This document shows positions 1 through 8,354 of a stretch of 64,000 nucleotides of DNA, piece by piece. Numbering within the stretch: the first letter of the stretch is position 1; each line of letters opens with the position of its first letter. The notes below the pieces were generated by a model, which had not been told where the DNA came from, ran no database searches, and saw only the letters and a list, made by a program, of their open reading frames with translations. The DNA is taken from positions 186,001-250,000 of the forward strand of contig CAUDUM010000001.1 in assembly GCA_958452575.1 (NCBI GenBank), read 5' to 3'. Made by a program: the position numbers and the translations under genes. The stretch is from an uncultured Eggerthellaceae bacterium. Its GTDB lineage: Bacteria; Actinomycetota; Coriobacteriia; Coriobacteriales; Eggerthellaceae.

Positions 1-2
1 CC

Positions 3-392
3 GCCGCGGCGAAGGGCAAAGGCGCGGCAAAGGCATCCAAGGAAGGTTCCTCGCAAGGGACCCAGCTCACCGCGCCACGCGGCAGCGCTCCCAAGACCAA
101 GGAGCAGAAGCGCCGCGAGGCCGAGGCGCGCAACCGCGCCTACGCGGTGCTGAAGAACCATCGCAAGCGCATCGCCGAGCTTGACGCCCAGATGGAGCGC
201 GATAACGCGCGCATGGAAGAGATCCTGGCGCTTCTGGCGGATCCGGATTTCTATCTCAACGAAGACGCCTCAAGCGACGTCATCGCCGAGCACGCCAAGC
301 TCAAGAAGCGCATCGCCGAGTCCGAGGAGGAGTGGTTCGCTCTCACCGAGGAGCTCGAGGCCGAGATGGCCCGTCAGGCTGCCCAGGCATAA
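3..392 (+). CDS. ABC-F family ATPase, C-terminal end (partial, runs off the left edge)
   Basis: An open frame is present from the first complete codon at base 3 to a TAA ending at 392; the start lies outside the window. The translated 129 residues are a Lys/Ala/Gly/Ser-rich linker followed by a charged helical hairpin (SKEQKRREAEARN-like entry, then RKRIAELDAQMERDNARMEEI and LADPDFYLNEDA). This linker plus coiled coil is typical of the C-terminal extension of ABC-F proteins, soluble twin-ATPase factors that act on the ribosome in translation or antibiotic protection. Neither ATPase domain is inside the window, so the subfamily cannot be decided. The next gene, trmL, begins 10 bp downstream on the same strand and may be co-transcribed. 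Confidence 0.8.
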   Translation, partial: AAAKGKGAAKASKEGSSQGTQLTAPRGSAPKTKEQKRREAEARNRAYAVLKNHRKRIAELDAQMERDNARMEEILALLADPDFYLNEDASSDVIAEHAKLKKRIAESEEEWFALTEELEAEMARQAAQA

Positions 393-402
393 GGGGCCTT
401 CT

Positions 403-864
403 ATGTTGAACATCGTCCTCGTGGAGCCCGAGATCCCTCAGAACACCGGCAACATCGCGCGCACGTGCGCGTGCATCGGCGCCAGATTGCACCTGATTGA
501 GCCGATGGGGTTCCGCGCCACCGAGCGCAACTTGAAGCGTGCGGGGTGCGATTACTGGAGCGACGTCGATATTGTGCGCTGGGCGTGCGCGGATGGGTTC
601 TTCAACGCTCATGCCGCCGACGAACTGCATCTTTTCACCGGGCACGCGGAGCGCTCGTATGCCGATGTCTCTTACGGCGAAGACGCGTTTCTGGTGTTCG
701 GACGCGAGAGCCGCGGGCTGGATCCGACGATCCTGGAGCGTTTCGCCGATCGCTGCGTGCGCATACCCATGCGTGACGGTATGCGCAGCCTCAACCTGTC
801 CAACGCGGTCGCGATCTGCGCGTACGAGGCGCTCAGATGCCTCGGATTCCCGAATATGGCGTAA
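403..864 (+). CDS. trmL: tRNA (cytidine(34)-2'-O)-methyltransferase TrmL (SPOUT family)
   Basis: This 153-residue protein has the normal length and motifs of TrmL, which 2'-O-methylates the wobble nucleotide of tRNA-Leu isoacceptors using SAM. It begins MLNIVLVEPEIPQNTGNIART (motif 1, NTGNIxR near residues 14-20). It carries LVFGRESRGLD near residue 100 and the knot motif MRSLNLSNAVA near the C-terminus. The ATG at 403 was chosen because the family homology begins there; an in-frame extension to 181 would overlap the preceding ABC-F gene and has no family similarity. A generic SpoU-type rRNA/tRNA methylase is the only reasonable alternative. Confidence 0.9.
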   Translation: MLNIVLVEPEIPQNTGNIARTCACIGARLHLIEPMGFRATERNLKRAGCDYWSDVDIVRWACADGFFNAHAADELHLFTGHAERSYADVSYGEDAFLVFGRESRGLDPTILERFADRCVRIPMRDGMRSLNLSNAVAICAYEALRCLGFPNMA

Positions 865-942
865 GGCGGGCGCCGCGGCGCACAAGCCGCCATCATATGC
901 TAAGGTTTTCCAACTGGTGTTAACACGAGGGTCGGAGGCGTT

Positions 943-2805
943 GTGGAGCTGCTCGAACTCATCCTGTTCTTGCTGGTGGCCATCGTCGCCTCCAGTCTGC
1001 TCGACCAGATCGTGCGCGGCGTCTCGCTGCCGCTCGTCCAGATCGCGCTCGGTGCGGTCATCGCGTTCGCGTTTCCGCTCTCGCTAACCGAAGGGATCGA
1101 CTTCGAGCTTCTGTTCATCCTGTTCATAGCTCCTTTGCATTTCAACGAGTCGCGCCATGTCGACTCTTCGGAATTGTGGCGCAACCGCTTCGGCATCGCC
1201 TCGCTCGTCACCGGCCTCGTGCTGCTGGTGATGGTGTCGGTGGGATTCTCGCTCCATGCGCTGCTGCCGGCGATCCCGCTGGCTGCCTGCCTTGCGATCG
1301 GCGCCGCCATGGGATCCTCCGACGCCACCGCCATCACCTCGCTTTCCAAGGAGTTCCGCTTCGGCAAGCGTCACGAGTCGCTGCTTGCCGGCGAGGCGCT
1401 GCTCAACGATGTGACGGGAACGGTCGGATTCACCTGCGCCATCGGCGTTGCCGTGTCGGGCACCTTCTCGCTTGCCCATGCGGGCGAGGAGTTCGCGCTC
1501 GACCTGTTCGGCGGCATGGCGGCGGGACTCGTGCTCGGGTTCCTGTTCTGGCTTCTTCTGCTCGCCGTGCGCAAGTTCGGCCTTGAGAACCCCACGGTTC
1601 ACGTTGTGCTGGAGCTGCTGGCGCCCTTCGTCATCTATCTCGTCTGCGAGCAGCTGCACCTCGGTGGCGTCATCGCCGTCGTGATGGCGGGCATGCTGCT
1701 CTCGCTGCTTCCGCAGAAGCGCACCGCGTCGACCGCGCGCCTGCGCATGCAGTCTGCCAGCGTGTGGAAGACGCTCGAGTTCGTCCTCAACGGCATCATC
1801 TTCGTCGTGCTCGGCATGCAGCTGCCCCGCGTGCTCACCTCGGCTCTCGACGGTGGCCTGTTCGACGCGGCCACGTTCGTCGTCATCGTGATCGCCGTCA
1901 CGTTGGTCCTCGAGGCAGTCCGCTTTGTCTGGATCCTGGGGATGGATATGGTCGATATGCGCTGCCACGGCCGCAGCGTGCGGCATTGCCTTACCGTCCC
2001 CGCGCTCAAAAGCGCGCTGGCGATGACCTTCGCCGGTTCCAAAGGCGGCGTCACCTTGGCGCTTATCCTCACCATCCCGTTCTCGGTAGCGTCGGGGGAT
2101 GCGTTTCCCTATCGCGCCGAGCTGCTCTCGCTCGCGTCCGGCGTGATCCTGTGCACGCTGCTGCTCGCCAATTTCGCGTTGCGCTTGTTCGCTCCGCGAA
2201 AGGCGCATGAGAAGCGCTCGAAACCCTACGTTGATGCCGAGATCGTCCTGCTGGAACGGGTGATCGCGTCCATCCATGCGGACAGCCGCTTCACTGGGTC
2301 GGTGAAGATCGATCCGGGGTCCGAAGCTGATGCCGCGGAGAGCGGCGCCTCCGATATCGATGCGCTTTTGGATGAGCCGCTATCGCTTACGCGCCACGAC
2401 GACGTTGACGCGCTTCTTCCCGAGGAAGTCGACGAACCCGCTACTGCCATCGTCATGAAGCGCTATGCCGATCGCATGGTCGAGCTCGTCCCGTACGCAA
2501 GCCCAGATACCGCCGAGCGCGCGCGAATGCTGGCGGCGCGGATCGAGGAGCTCTACCAGGCGTCCGACGCGATCGCCGACGCGTTGCAGGATATCGAGGA
2601 GGACGATGAGACGGATGCCGAGGGCATCACCGCGCATATGATGGCGCTCAACATGGTGCGCGAGGCGGTCATCGACATCCAGGATCAGGCGCTCGCACGC
2701 GAGCTTGAGTACATCAAGGGGATGAGGCGCGCCGGAGAGCTCTCGCCGGCACATGCCCGCGATCTGCGCAACGACGTGTACGTCCAGCAGATGGTCGAGG
2801 GCTGA
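943..2805 (+). CDS. CPA1-type Na+(K+)/H+ antiporter with a long cytoplasmic tail
   Basis: The 620-residue protein starts at GTG 943 behind a GGAGG at 934-938. Residues 1 to about 420 form roughly 12 hydrophobic segments. The family signature EALLNDVTGTVGF (Asn-Asp pair near residue 155) resembles the ESLLND motif that binds the cation in NhaP/CPA1 exchangers. It is expected to exchange Na+ or K+ for protons across the inner membrane in pH and salt homeostasis. The last 200 residues are hydrophilic and acidic, with a stretch of Asp/Glu-rich sequence and then predicted helices, consistent with a cytoplasmic regulatory tail. Ion specificity cannot be read from the sequence. It stands as a single gene between trmL and trmFO. 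Confidence 0.85.
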   Translation: MELLELILFLLVAIVASSLLDQIVRGVSLPLVQIALGAVIAFAFPLSLTEGIDFELLFILFIAPLHFNESRHVDSSELWRNRFGIASLVTGLVLLVMVSVGFSLHALLPAIPLAACLAIGAAMGSSDATAITSLSKEFRFGKRHESLLAGEALLNDVTGTVGFTCAIGVAVSGTFSLAHAGEEFALDLFGGMAAGLVLGFLFWLLLLAVRKFGLENPTVHVVLELLAPFVIYLVCEQLHLGGVIAVVMAGMLLSLLPQKRTASTARLRMQSASVWKTLEFVLNGIIFVVLGMQLPRVLTSALDGGLFDAATFVVIVIAVTLVLEAVRFVWILGMDMVDMRCHGRSVRHCLTVPALKSALAMTFAGSKGGVTLALILTIPFSVASGDAFPYRAELLSLASGVILCTLLLANFALRLFAPRKAHEKRSKPYVDAEIVLLERVIASIHADSRFTGSVKIDPGSEADAAESGASDIDALLDEPLSLTRHDDVDALLPEEVDEPATAIVMKRYADRMVELVPYASPDTAERARMLAARIEELYQASDAIADALQDIEEDDETDAEGITAHMMALNMVREAVIDIQDQALARELEYIKGMRRAGELSPAHARDLRNDVYVQQMVEG

Positions 2806-2863
2806 CGCGCGGTGGTTTCATGGGGATGGATCCGCCAGCGCATCCGTCGATCGTGCGGTGGGG

Positions 2864-2869
2864 TATCCT
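2864..2869 (+). promoter_or_regulatory. Candidate -10 element for a leaderless trmFO transcript
   Basis: TATCCT lies 7 bases before the trmFO ATG. Transcription would begin at or next to the start codon, matching the lack of a convincing Shine-Dalgarno sequence. No good -35 box is visible, so this is tentative. Confidence 0.3.
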
Positions 2870-2876
2870 AGCTGAC

Positions 2877-4262
2877 ATGTCTAGAATCGTTACAATCATC
2901 GGCGCCGGATTGGCGGGAACCGAGGCGGCCCTTCAGCTTGCCGACCGCGGCATTGCGGTCAGACTCGTGGAGATGCGCCCCGCGACCCCCACGGCGGTCC
3001 ACAAAACCGATGGGCTGGCCGAGCTGGTCTGCTCCAATTCCCTGAAAAGCATGAAGCCCGACAGCGCTGCGGGCATGCTCAAACACGAGCTCGATGCGCT
3101 CGGATCCCGGCTGTACGCGTTCGCGTGCGAGAGCGCCGTTCCCGCGGGCGGAGCGCTTGCCGTCGACCGCGTCGCGTTCTCCGACAAGGCCACGCGGGCG
3201 GTCGAGGCGCATCCGCTCATCGAGCTTCAGCGGCGCGAGGCGCGTTCGCTCGCCGAGGAAGCTCGCGATGCCGCCGCCGTCATCCTGGCCACCGGCCCCC
3301 TCACCTCCGATGCGCTCGCCGACGACCTGGCGCGCTATGCGGGCGGCGACCATCTGGCGTTCTACGATGCGGCGGCGCCCATCGTGATGGCGGATTCGCT
3401 CGACATGGGCAAGCTGTTCCGCCAAAGCCGCTACGAGGATGCGGAAGCGGGGGCGGGCGACTACCTCAACGCGCCGTTCTCGCGCGAGGAATACGACGCG
3501 TTCATCGAGGAGCTCGTCGAAGCCAAACGCGTCATCATGCGCGATTTCGAGACCAAGGAGCTGTTCCAGGCCTGCCAGCCGATCGAGGAGATCGCGCGCA
3601 AGGGGCACGACGCGCCGCGTTTCGGCACGCTCAAGCCGGTCGGCCTCACCGACCCGCGAACCGGACGGCGCCCATGGGCCGCAGTGCAGCTGCGCGCCGA
3701 GGACGCGCAAGGCCAAAGCTACAACCTCGTCGGGTTCCAGACCAACCTCACGTTTCCCGAGCAGCGCCGCGTGTTCCGCATGATCCCCGGCCTTGAGGAA
3801 GCGGAGTTCGCGCGTTACGGCGTCATGCACCGCAACACGTTCTTGGACGCTCCGCGCCTGCTCGATTCCAATCTGCTGTTCGCCGAGCCCTCGCGCGCCC
3901 TTGGCGTTCCGGTGCACGTCGCCGGCCAGCTGGCGGGCACCGAGGGCTACTGCGAGGCGATCCGCGCCGGCGTGCACGCGGCCATCGCCGTTACCGCCGA
4001 GCTTTCCGGCGCATCCGCGCCTGCGCTTCCGCGCGACACCGCTTACGGAGCCCTGGTCGCCTACGCGACCGATCCGGCGACGGTCGACTACCAGCCCTCG
4101 CATGTGAACTTCGGCATCTTGGCGCCTTTTGAGCCCCAGATCAGGAACAAGCGCGAGCGGTACGCGGCTTATGCCGAACGCGGAGCTGCAGCTCTGGCGG
4201 GCTACCTTGAGGCGCTTGCCGCCGCCGGGCTTGCCCTGCCGGATCGGGACGGGAACCGATGA
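2877..4262 (+). CDS. trmFO: Methylenetetrahydrofolate--tRNA-(uracil(54)-C5)-methyltransferase TrmFO
   Basis: The 461-residue flavoprotein forms ribothymidine at position 54 of tRNA, using methylene-THF as carbon donor and FADH2 as reductant. An N-terminal Rossmann FAD motif (IIGAGLAGTEAA, residues 6-17), the block TDGLAELVCSNSLKS, and the C-terminal SHVNFGILAPFE are characteristic of TrmFO. The ATG at 2877 is preferred over the in-frame ATG at 2820, because the FAD motif must sit at the very N-terminus. The stop overlaps the start of xerC by four bases (ATGA), so the two genes are translationally coupled. This trmFO-xerC order is common in Gram-positive bacteria. Confidence 0.95.
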   Translation: MSRIVTIIGAGLAGTEAALQLADRGIAVRLVEMRPATPTAVHKTDGLAELVCSNSLKSMKPDSAAGMLKHELDALGSRLYAFACESAVPAGGALAVDRVAFSDKATRAVEAHPLIELQRREARSLAEEARDAAAVILATGPLTSDALADDLARYAGGDHLAFYDAAAPIVMADSLDMGKLFRQSRYEDAEAGAGDYLNAPFSREEYDAFIEELVEAKRVIMRDFETKELFQACQPIEEIARKGHDAPRFGTLKPVGLTDPRTGRRPWAAVQLRAEDAQGQSYNLVGFQTNLTFPEQRRVFRMIPGLEEAEFARYGVMHRNTFLDAPRLLDSNLLFAEPSRALGVPVHVAGQLAGTEGYCEAIRAGVHAAIAVTAELSGASAPALPRDTAYGALVAYATDPATVDYQPSHVNFGILAPFEPQIRNKRERYAAYAERGAAALAGYLEALAAAGLALPDRDGNR

Positions 4263-5218
4263 TCCGCTCGCAAGGCGATGGCGCCAGCGAGGATGCCGGT
4301 CTTTCCGAAGCTGAGGAGCTGGCGGATCGCTTCTGCGCATCCCTTCAGGTTGAGCGCGGGCTTTCCTCGCACACCGCACGCGCCTACCGCGTCGACGTCA
4401 TGGATTACCTGCGATGGGCGCAGCGCCGCCAGATCGATGCGTTCTCGGCGACCCATCGCGACTTGCGCCGCTATCTGGGCGAGCTCGATCGCGCGCAGTA
4501 CAGCCGCACCACGATCAACCGCCGCTTGTCGGCCCTGCGCGCGTTCTTCCGTTGGCTGATGCGCTGCGGGATCGCGCACTCCGATCCGGTGAGCGCGCTG
4601 CAAGGGCCGCGTCTTGGACGCAAGCTTCCCCGCGTCATCAGCCCTTCGGACATGGCCCGCATCCTCAGCGTGCACGCCGCGGCGGATGCGCACGGCGGCG
4701 ATGCGCGCACGCCCTCGGATATGCGCGACCAGGCGCTGCTCGAGTTCCTCTACGCATGCGGCGCGCGCGTGTCGGAGGCATCGGGCCTGATGCTCGATGA
4801 CGTCGACTTCGATCAGCGGCAGGTGAAGGTTTTCGGAAAAGGATCCAAGGAGCGGATCATCCCCCTGCACGACATGGCGGTGTCCTCCTTGCGCGCCTAT
4901 GCGCTCTATGCGCGCCCGAAGCTTCTGGGTTTTTCGGATGAGCCTTTCTTCTTCGTCTCCGACAGGGGAGGGCGGTATTCGACCGATGCCATCCGCAGGA
5001 TGTTAAAGCGCACGCTGGCGGAGGCCGGGGTCGACCCCACGTTCTCGCCGCACGACATGCGCCACACCTTTGCCACCGACCTGCTCAACGGCGGTGCCGA
5101 TCTTCGCAGCGTCCAGGAGATGCTCGGGCACGCGAGCCTTTCGACGACGCAGATCTACACGCATGTGAGCTCTGCGCGCCTGAAGGAGGTCCATCACCAG
5201 GCTCATCCACGCGGGTGA
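4259..5218 (+). CDS. xerC: Tyrosine recombinase XerC
   Basis: The 319-residue tyrosine site-specific recombinase resolves chromosome dimers at dif together with XerD. An N-terminal SAM-like core-binding domain (about residues 20-110) is followed by the catalytic domain with the full set of active residues: Arg170 (GARVSEASGL), Lys197 (GKGSKER), His265 and Arg268 (HDMRHTFAT), His291 (LGHASLSTTQIY) and Tyr300. The start codon overlaps the trmFO stop. XerC and XerD are hard to separate by sequence; the linkage to trmFO favours XerC. Nothing nearby suggests an integrated element. Confidence 0.9.
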   Translation: MIRSQGDGASEDAGLSEAEELADRFCASLQVERGLSSHTARAYRVDVMDYLRWAQRRQIDAFSATHRDLRRYLGELDRAQYSRTTINRRLSALRAFFRWLMRCGIAHSDPVSALQGPRLGRKLPRVISPSDMARILSVHAAADAHGGDARTPSDMRDQALLEFLYACGARVSEASGLMLDDVDFDQRQVKVFGKGSKERIIPLHDMAVSSLRAYALYARPKLLGFSDEPFFFVSDRGGRYSTDAIRRMLKRTLAEAGVDPTFSPHDMRHTFATDLLNGGADLRSVQEMLGHASLSTTQIYTHVSSARLKEVHHQAHPRG

Positions 5219-5240
5219 GAACAGCGCACATCCAGTCATA

Positions 5241-5254
5241 CGAACATATGTTTT
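5241..5254 (+). promoter_or_regulatory. Candidate LexA (SOS) box upstream of uvrA
   Basis: The 14-mer CGAACATATGTTTT matches the Gram-positive/actinobacterial LexA consensus CGAAC-RNRY-GTTCG at 12 of 14 positions. The left half-site is perfect and the right has three of five. It lies about 140 bp before the uvrA start in a 175-bp intergenic region, as expected for an SOS-controlled excision-repair gene. Confidence 0.6.
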
Positions 5255-5393
5255 CTCCGTGGCGAGCCGCTCCGCACGGGATGGGTGATCGGGAAGCGCT
5301 ACAATCAAGAGTCGCGCGCCGACGGGCGTGCGCAACGTATGCGATTTCGCGCGGAAGCGCGCAGAGCCGATAAGGAAAGTGCAGGTAGGTTCG

Positions 5394-8282
5394 ATGGGGC
5401 AGAACGCGATCGTCATCAAGGGCGCACGCGAGCACAATCTCAAGAACATCGATGTGACGATACCGCGTGACAAGCTGATCGTCATCACGGGCCTTTCGGG
5501 CAGCGGCAAGTCCAGCCTGGCGTTCGACACGATGTACGCCGAGGGGCAGCGTCGCTACGTCGAGAGCCTTTCCAGCTATGCCCGCATGTTCTTGGGGCAG
5601 ATGCAAAAACCCGATCTGGACAGCATCGACGGTCTGTCGCCGGCGGTTTCGATCGACCAGAAGACCACCAGCCGCAACCCGCGCTCCACGGTGGGCACCA
5701 CCACCGAGATCTACGACTACCTGCGCCTTCTGTTCGCGCGTGTGGGCATCCCGCATTGCCCGGAGTGCGGCCGCCCCATCATGAAGCAGACGACCGACCA
5801 GGTGACCGACGCGATCCTCGCGCTTTCGCCCGGCGCCAAGGCCATCGTCATGGCCCCGGTCATGACCGGGCGCAAAGGCGAGTTCACCAAGCTTTTCGCC
5901 GATCTGGCGCACGAGGGGTTCAGCCGCGTGCGCATCGATGGGGAAGTGGTGCGCCTCGACGGCGAGCCGCGCACGCTCAACAAGAAGATCAAGCACTTCA
6001 TCGACGTCGTCGTCGATCGCGTACAGCTCAAGGAGAGCGCCACCAGCCGCATCGCCGAGGCGGTCGAGCTCGCGACCAAGCTCGCCGACGGGCGCGTGCT
6101 GGTGCAGGTGCTCGGCGACGACGGCAAGCCGCTCGGCGAAGGCGGCCACACCTCTTCGGGCGCGACGGGGGGCTTGGCCGAGGGCGAGCACATCTTCTCG
6201 CTGGCGCTCGCCTGCCCCGAGCATGGGCACTCGATGGACGAGCTGCAGCCGCGCGACTTCTCGTTCAACGCGCCTTACGGCGCATGTCCCGACTGCCTGG
6301 GCATCGGCAGCCGCGAGGAGGTCGACCCCAGCCTGGTGATCCCCGATCCCTCGCTTTCGATCGCGGGAGGCGCGCTGGCGCCGTTCAAGTCGGGCAACTA
6401 CTATCCGCAGGTCCTGCGCGCCGTGTGCAAACACCTGGGAGCCTCTCCCGACACGCCGTGGGAGGATCTGCCCAAAAAGGTGCGCGACGGCATCATGAAC
6501 GGCCTGGGCAAGGAGAAGGTCCGCGTCGACTACGTGACCGTGGACGGGCGCGAGACGTATTGGTACATCGAGTGGGAAGGCGTACTTGAGGCGGTGATGC
6601 ACCGCTATCAGGAGGCGCAAAGCGACACCCAGCGCGAGCGCCTTCAGAGCTACTTTGCGATCGTGCCGTGCCAGACCTGCCACGGCAAGCGCCTCAAGCC
6701 CGAGATCCTCGCGGTCACCGTGGGCGGAAAATCGATCCACGACGTGTGCGAGATGAGCGCGGCGGAATCCTACGAGTTCTTCAACGGCCTGTCGTTCTCG
6801 GGTCAGCAGGAGCGCATCGCCGGACCCATCGTTAAGGAGATCAAGGCGCGCCTGCGCTTTTTGGTCGATGTCGGCCTGGATTACCTCACGCTCGAGCGTG
6901 CCACCGCGACGCTGTCAGGCGGCGAGGCGCAGCGCATTCGATTGGCAACGCAGATCGGAGCGGGCCTGATGGGTGTCCTTTACATCTTGGACGAGCCTTC
7001 GATCGGCCTGCACCAACGCGACAACGAACGCCTCATCGCCACGCTCGAGCGCCTGCGCGACCTGGGCAACACAGTCGTCGTGGTCGAGCACGACGAGGAC
7101 ACGATCCGCAGCGCGGACTTCGTGGTGGACATGGGGCCCGGCGCGGGCGAGCACGGCGGCGAGGTCGTTGCCATCGGCACACCCGAGGAGGTGGCGGCGA
7201 CGCAAGGGTCCCTTACCGCCGACTACCTGAGCGGACGTCGCGCCATCGAAGTGCCCGCGAAGCGCCGTCATCCCAAGCGTGGCAGCCTCAAGCTTTCCGG
7301 CGCCAAGGAGAACAACCTCAAGAACGTGACGCTCGAGGTGCCCTTCGGCACGCTCACCGTGGTGACCGGCGTGTCGGGCTCCGGCAAAAGCTCGCTTGTC
7401 ACCGACACGTTGGCGCCGGCGCTCGCCAACCGCGTCAACCATGCGCATCGCCGCACCGGCACCTACCGCAAGATCACGGGGCTCGAGAACATCGACAAGG
7501 TCATCAACATCGACCAAAGCCCCATCGGACGCACCCCGCGCTCCAATCCCGCCACCTACATCGGGCTGTGGGACGACATCCGCGCGCTGTTCGCTAGCAC
7601 GCAGGAGGCCAAGGCGCGCGGCTACAGTCCCGGCCGCTTCAGCTTCAACGTCAACGGAGGCCGCTGCGAGGCGTGCAAGGGCGACGGCCAGATCAAGATC
7701 GAGATGCACTTCCTGCCCGATGTCTACGTGCCCTGCGAGGTGTGCGGGGGGGCGCGCTACAACCGCGAGACGCTGCAGGTCACCTATCGCGGCAAGAACA
7801 TCTCGGAAGTGCTCGACATGACGGTGGAGGACGCGCTGGCGTTCTTCGAGAACATCCCCGGCATCAAGCGCAAGCTGCAGACGCTTTTCGACGTGGGTTT
7901 GGGCTACATCCGCCTGGGCCAGCCCGCGACGACGCTCTCAGGCGGCGAGGCCCAGCGCGTCAAGCTGGCCAGCGAGCTGCAACGCCGCCAGACCGGCAAG
8001 ACGTTCTATATCCTGGACGAGCCGACCACCGGCCTTCATTTCGAGGACGTCCGCCAGCTCCTCGCTGTGCTGCAGCGTTTGGTCGACGCGGGCAACACGG
8101 TGCTGGTGATCGAGCACAACCTCGACGTCATCAAGTGCGCCGACCACATCGTCGATCTGGGTCCCGAGGGAGGCGAGCGCGGCGGCACCATCGTGGCGCA
8201 GGGCACGCCGGAGAAGGTCGCCCAGGTGGAGGGCAGCTACACCGGTATGTTCCTTCGCCGCATGCTGGGCATCGAAGGGTAG
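5394..8282 (+). CDS. uvrA: Excinuclease ABC subunit A (UvrA)
   Basis: The 962-residue damage-recognition ATPase of nucleotide excision repair loads UvrB onto DNA lesions. Two ABC modules are visible: Walker A GLSGSGKSS near residue 32 and GVSGSGKSS near residue 658. The signatures LSGGEAQR and Walker B ILDEPS/ILDEPT occur twice each. Zinc sites include CPECGRP (about residue 120) and the CEACKGDGQ block. The start at ATG 5394 (MGQNAIVIKGAREHN) fits the conserved N-terminus; the in-frame ATG at 5328 would add unconserved residues. It is monocistronic in appearance, with a candidate LexA box upstream. Length is normal for the family. Confidence 0.97.
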   Translation: MGQNAIVIKGAREHNLKNIDVTIPRDKLIVITGLSGSGKSSLAFDTMYAEGQRRYVESLSSYARMFLGQMQKPDLDSIDGLSPAVSIDQKTTSRNPRSTVGTTTEIYDYLRLLFARVGIPHCPECGRPIMKQTTDQVTDAILALSPGAKAIVMAPVMTGRKGEFTKLFADLAHEGFSRVRIDGEVVRLDGEPRTLNKKIKHFIDVVVDRVQLKESATSRIAEAVELATKLADGRVLVQVLGDDGKPLGEGGHTSSGATGGLAEGEHIFSLALACPEHGHSMDELQPRDFSFNAPYGACPDCLGIGSREEVDPSLVIPDPSLSIAGGALAPFKSGNYYPQVLRAVCKHLGASPDTPWEDLPKKVRDGIMNGLGKEKVRVDYVTVDGRETYWYIEWEGVLEAVMHRYQEAQSDTQRERLQSYFAIVPCQTCHGKRLKPEILAVTVGGKSIHDVCEMSAAESYEFFNGLSFSGQQERIAGPIVKEIKARLRFLVDVGLDYLTLERATATLSGGEAQRIRLATQIGAGLMGVLYILDEPSIGLHQRDNERLIATLERLRDLGNTVVVVEHDEDTIRSADFVVDMGPGAGEHGGEVVAIGTPEEVAATQGSLTADYLSGRRAIEVPAKRRHPKRGSLKLSGAKENNLKNVTLEVPFGTLTVVTGVSGSGKSSLVTDTLAPALANRVNHAHRRTGTYRKITGLENIDKVINIDQSPIGRTPRSNPATYIGLWDDIRALFASTQEAKARGYSPGRFSFNVNGGRCEACKGDGQIKIEMHFLPDVYVPCEVCGGARYNRETLQVTYRGKNISEVLDMTVEDALAFFENIPGIKRKLQTLFDVGLGYIRLGQPATTLSGGEAQRVKLASELQRRQTGKTFYILDEPTTGLHFEDVRQLLAVLQRLVDAGNTVLVIEHNLDVIKCADHIVDLGPEGGERGGTIVAQGTPEKVAQVEGSYTGMFLRRMLGIEG

Positions 8283-8290
8283 CCCTCGGC

Positions 8291-8296
8291 TATAAT
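8291..8296 (+). promoter_or_regulatory. Candidate -10 element for ffh
   Basis: A perfect TATAAT lies 59 bp upstream of the ffh ATG, immediately after uvrA. No convincing -35 hexamer is present. A GC-rich hairpin of about 8 bp (around 8312-8334) follows in the presumed leader. Confidence 0.4.
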
Positions 8297-8354
8297 CACC
8301 CCAGACGATACCGCCCCGCACCGCGCGGGGCGTGCACGACAAGGAGACCACCGC

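Noticed and set aside
4259..5218. XerC as the integrase of a mobile element
   Set aside because: It is coupled to trmFO in a conserved housekeeping order, with no attachment-site repeats or phage genes nearby.
5085..6740. 551-codon minus-strand frame opposite uvrA and xerC
   Set aside because: Spans the intergenic region and two conserved genes antisense; no domain content.
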